A stretch of 64,000 bases of DNA from Pseudomonas marincola (GTDB lineage Bacteria > Pseudomonadota > Gammaproteobacteria > Pseudomonadales > Pseudomonadaceae). This document shows positions 63,421 through 64,000 of the stretch, in pieces. The translations under genes were made by a program, and so were the position numbers. The stretch covers positions 1-64,000 of the forward strand of contig NZ_FPBC01000007.1 in the NCBI RefSeq assembly GCF_900116605.1. The letters run 5' to 3'. The notes below the pieces were generated by a model. It was not told the origin of the DNA, made no database searches, and saw nothing but the letters and a program-made list of their open reading frames with translations. The first letter of the stretch is position 1. Each line of letters starts with the position of its first letter.

Positions 63421-64000
<580 letters not shown>

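Overview
The window is a chromosomal segment of a Pseudomonas-type gammaproteobacterium. Gene content and order match what I recall of the Pseudomonas core chromosome: hupB, rubredoxin reductase and two rubredoxins, a glycolate (glc) cluster with its regulator glcC, ubiC-ubiA, phoB-phoR, a CorC/HlyC-type membrane protein, an M23 peptidase, a response regulator, phoU-pstB-pstA-pstC-pstS, and further on purK-purE, an alcohol dehydrogenase, a LysR regulator and aspA. The core genes are GC-rich and densely packed. The genus is a confident inference; the species is not determined.

Region 1 (1-9,740) is accessory. It opens inside an IS3-family element, of which only the right end is present. Then come an OprD-type porin, a small secreted DUF2790 protein and a decayed stretch that looks like remnants of a copper/silver efflux locus (a CopL-like leader protein, a TolC-like N-terminus and a CusA-like C-terminus). 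An AT-rich operon of tyrosine recombinases follows: 404 aa, about 534 aa split by a frameshift at a run of nine T, 885 aa, and a 157-aa helix-turn-helix/coiled-coil protein. It abuts the 3' end of hupB, where short repeats with dyad symmetry may mark the element end. Its layout resembles Tn554 TnpA/B/C and the gamma-mobile-trio type modules, and it is the best candidate in the window for a less-studied mobile system.

Region 2 (9,740-26,640) is core metabolism and regulation. HU-beta and the rubredoxin system are followed by glycolate uptake and oxidation: permease, malate synthase G, GlcG and the GlcDEF oxidase. GlcC is divergent, with two identical-arm operator palindromes between it and glcD. 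Ubiquinone genes ubiC-ubiA and phoB-phoR with a PHO box come next.

Region 3 (26,640-37,800) holds an outer-membrane beta-barrel protein, a taurine/nitrate-type ABC importer, an omega-aminotransferase and an aldehyde dehydrogenase with a divergent LysR regulator (probable catabolism of an omega-amino compound), an M23 peptidase and an acetyl-CoA hydrolase/transferase.

Region 4 (37,800-46,000) is the phosphate module. PHO boxes precede pstS and pstC. The expected 5' end of pstA carries an in-frame TAG.

Region 5 (46,000-64,000) holds a thioesterase, a TRAP transporter with a candidate small RNA in its divergent promoter region, a repeat-rich terminator region, a hexose-6-phosphate mutarotase, a glycosyltransferase, stress and unknown proteins, purK/purE, a possible microprotein gene, an alcohol dehydrogenase with an AraC regulator, an acetylpolyamine-amidohydrolase-like enzyme beside a polyamine-binding protein, a 1.2-kb array of about 126-bp repeats, and a LysR gene divergent from aspA, which runs off the right edge.
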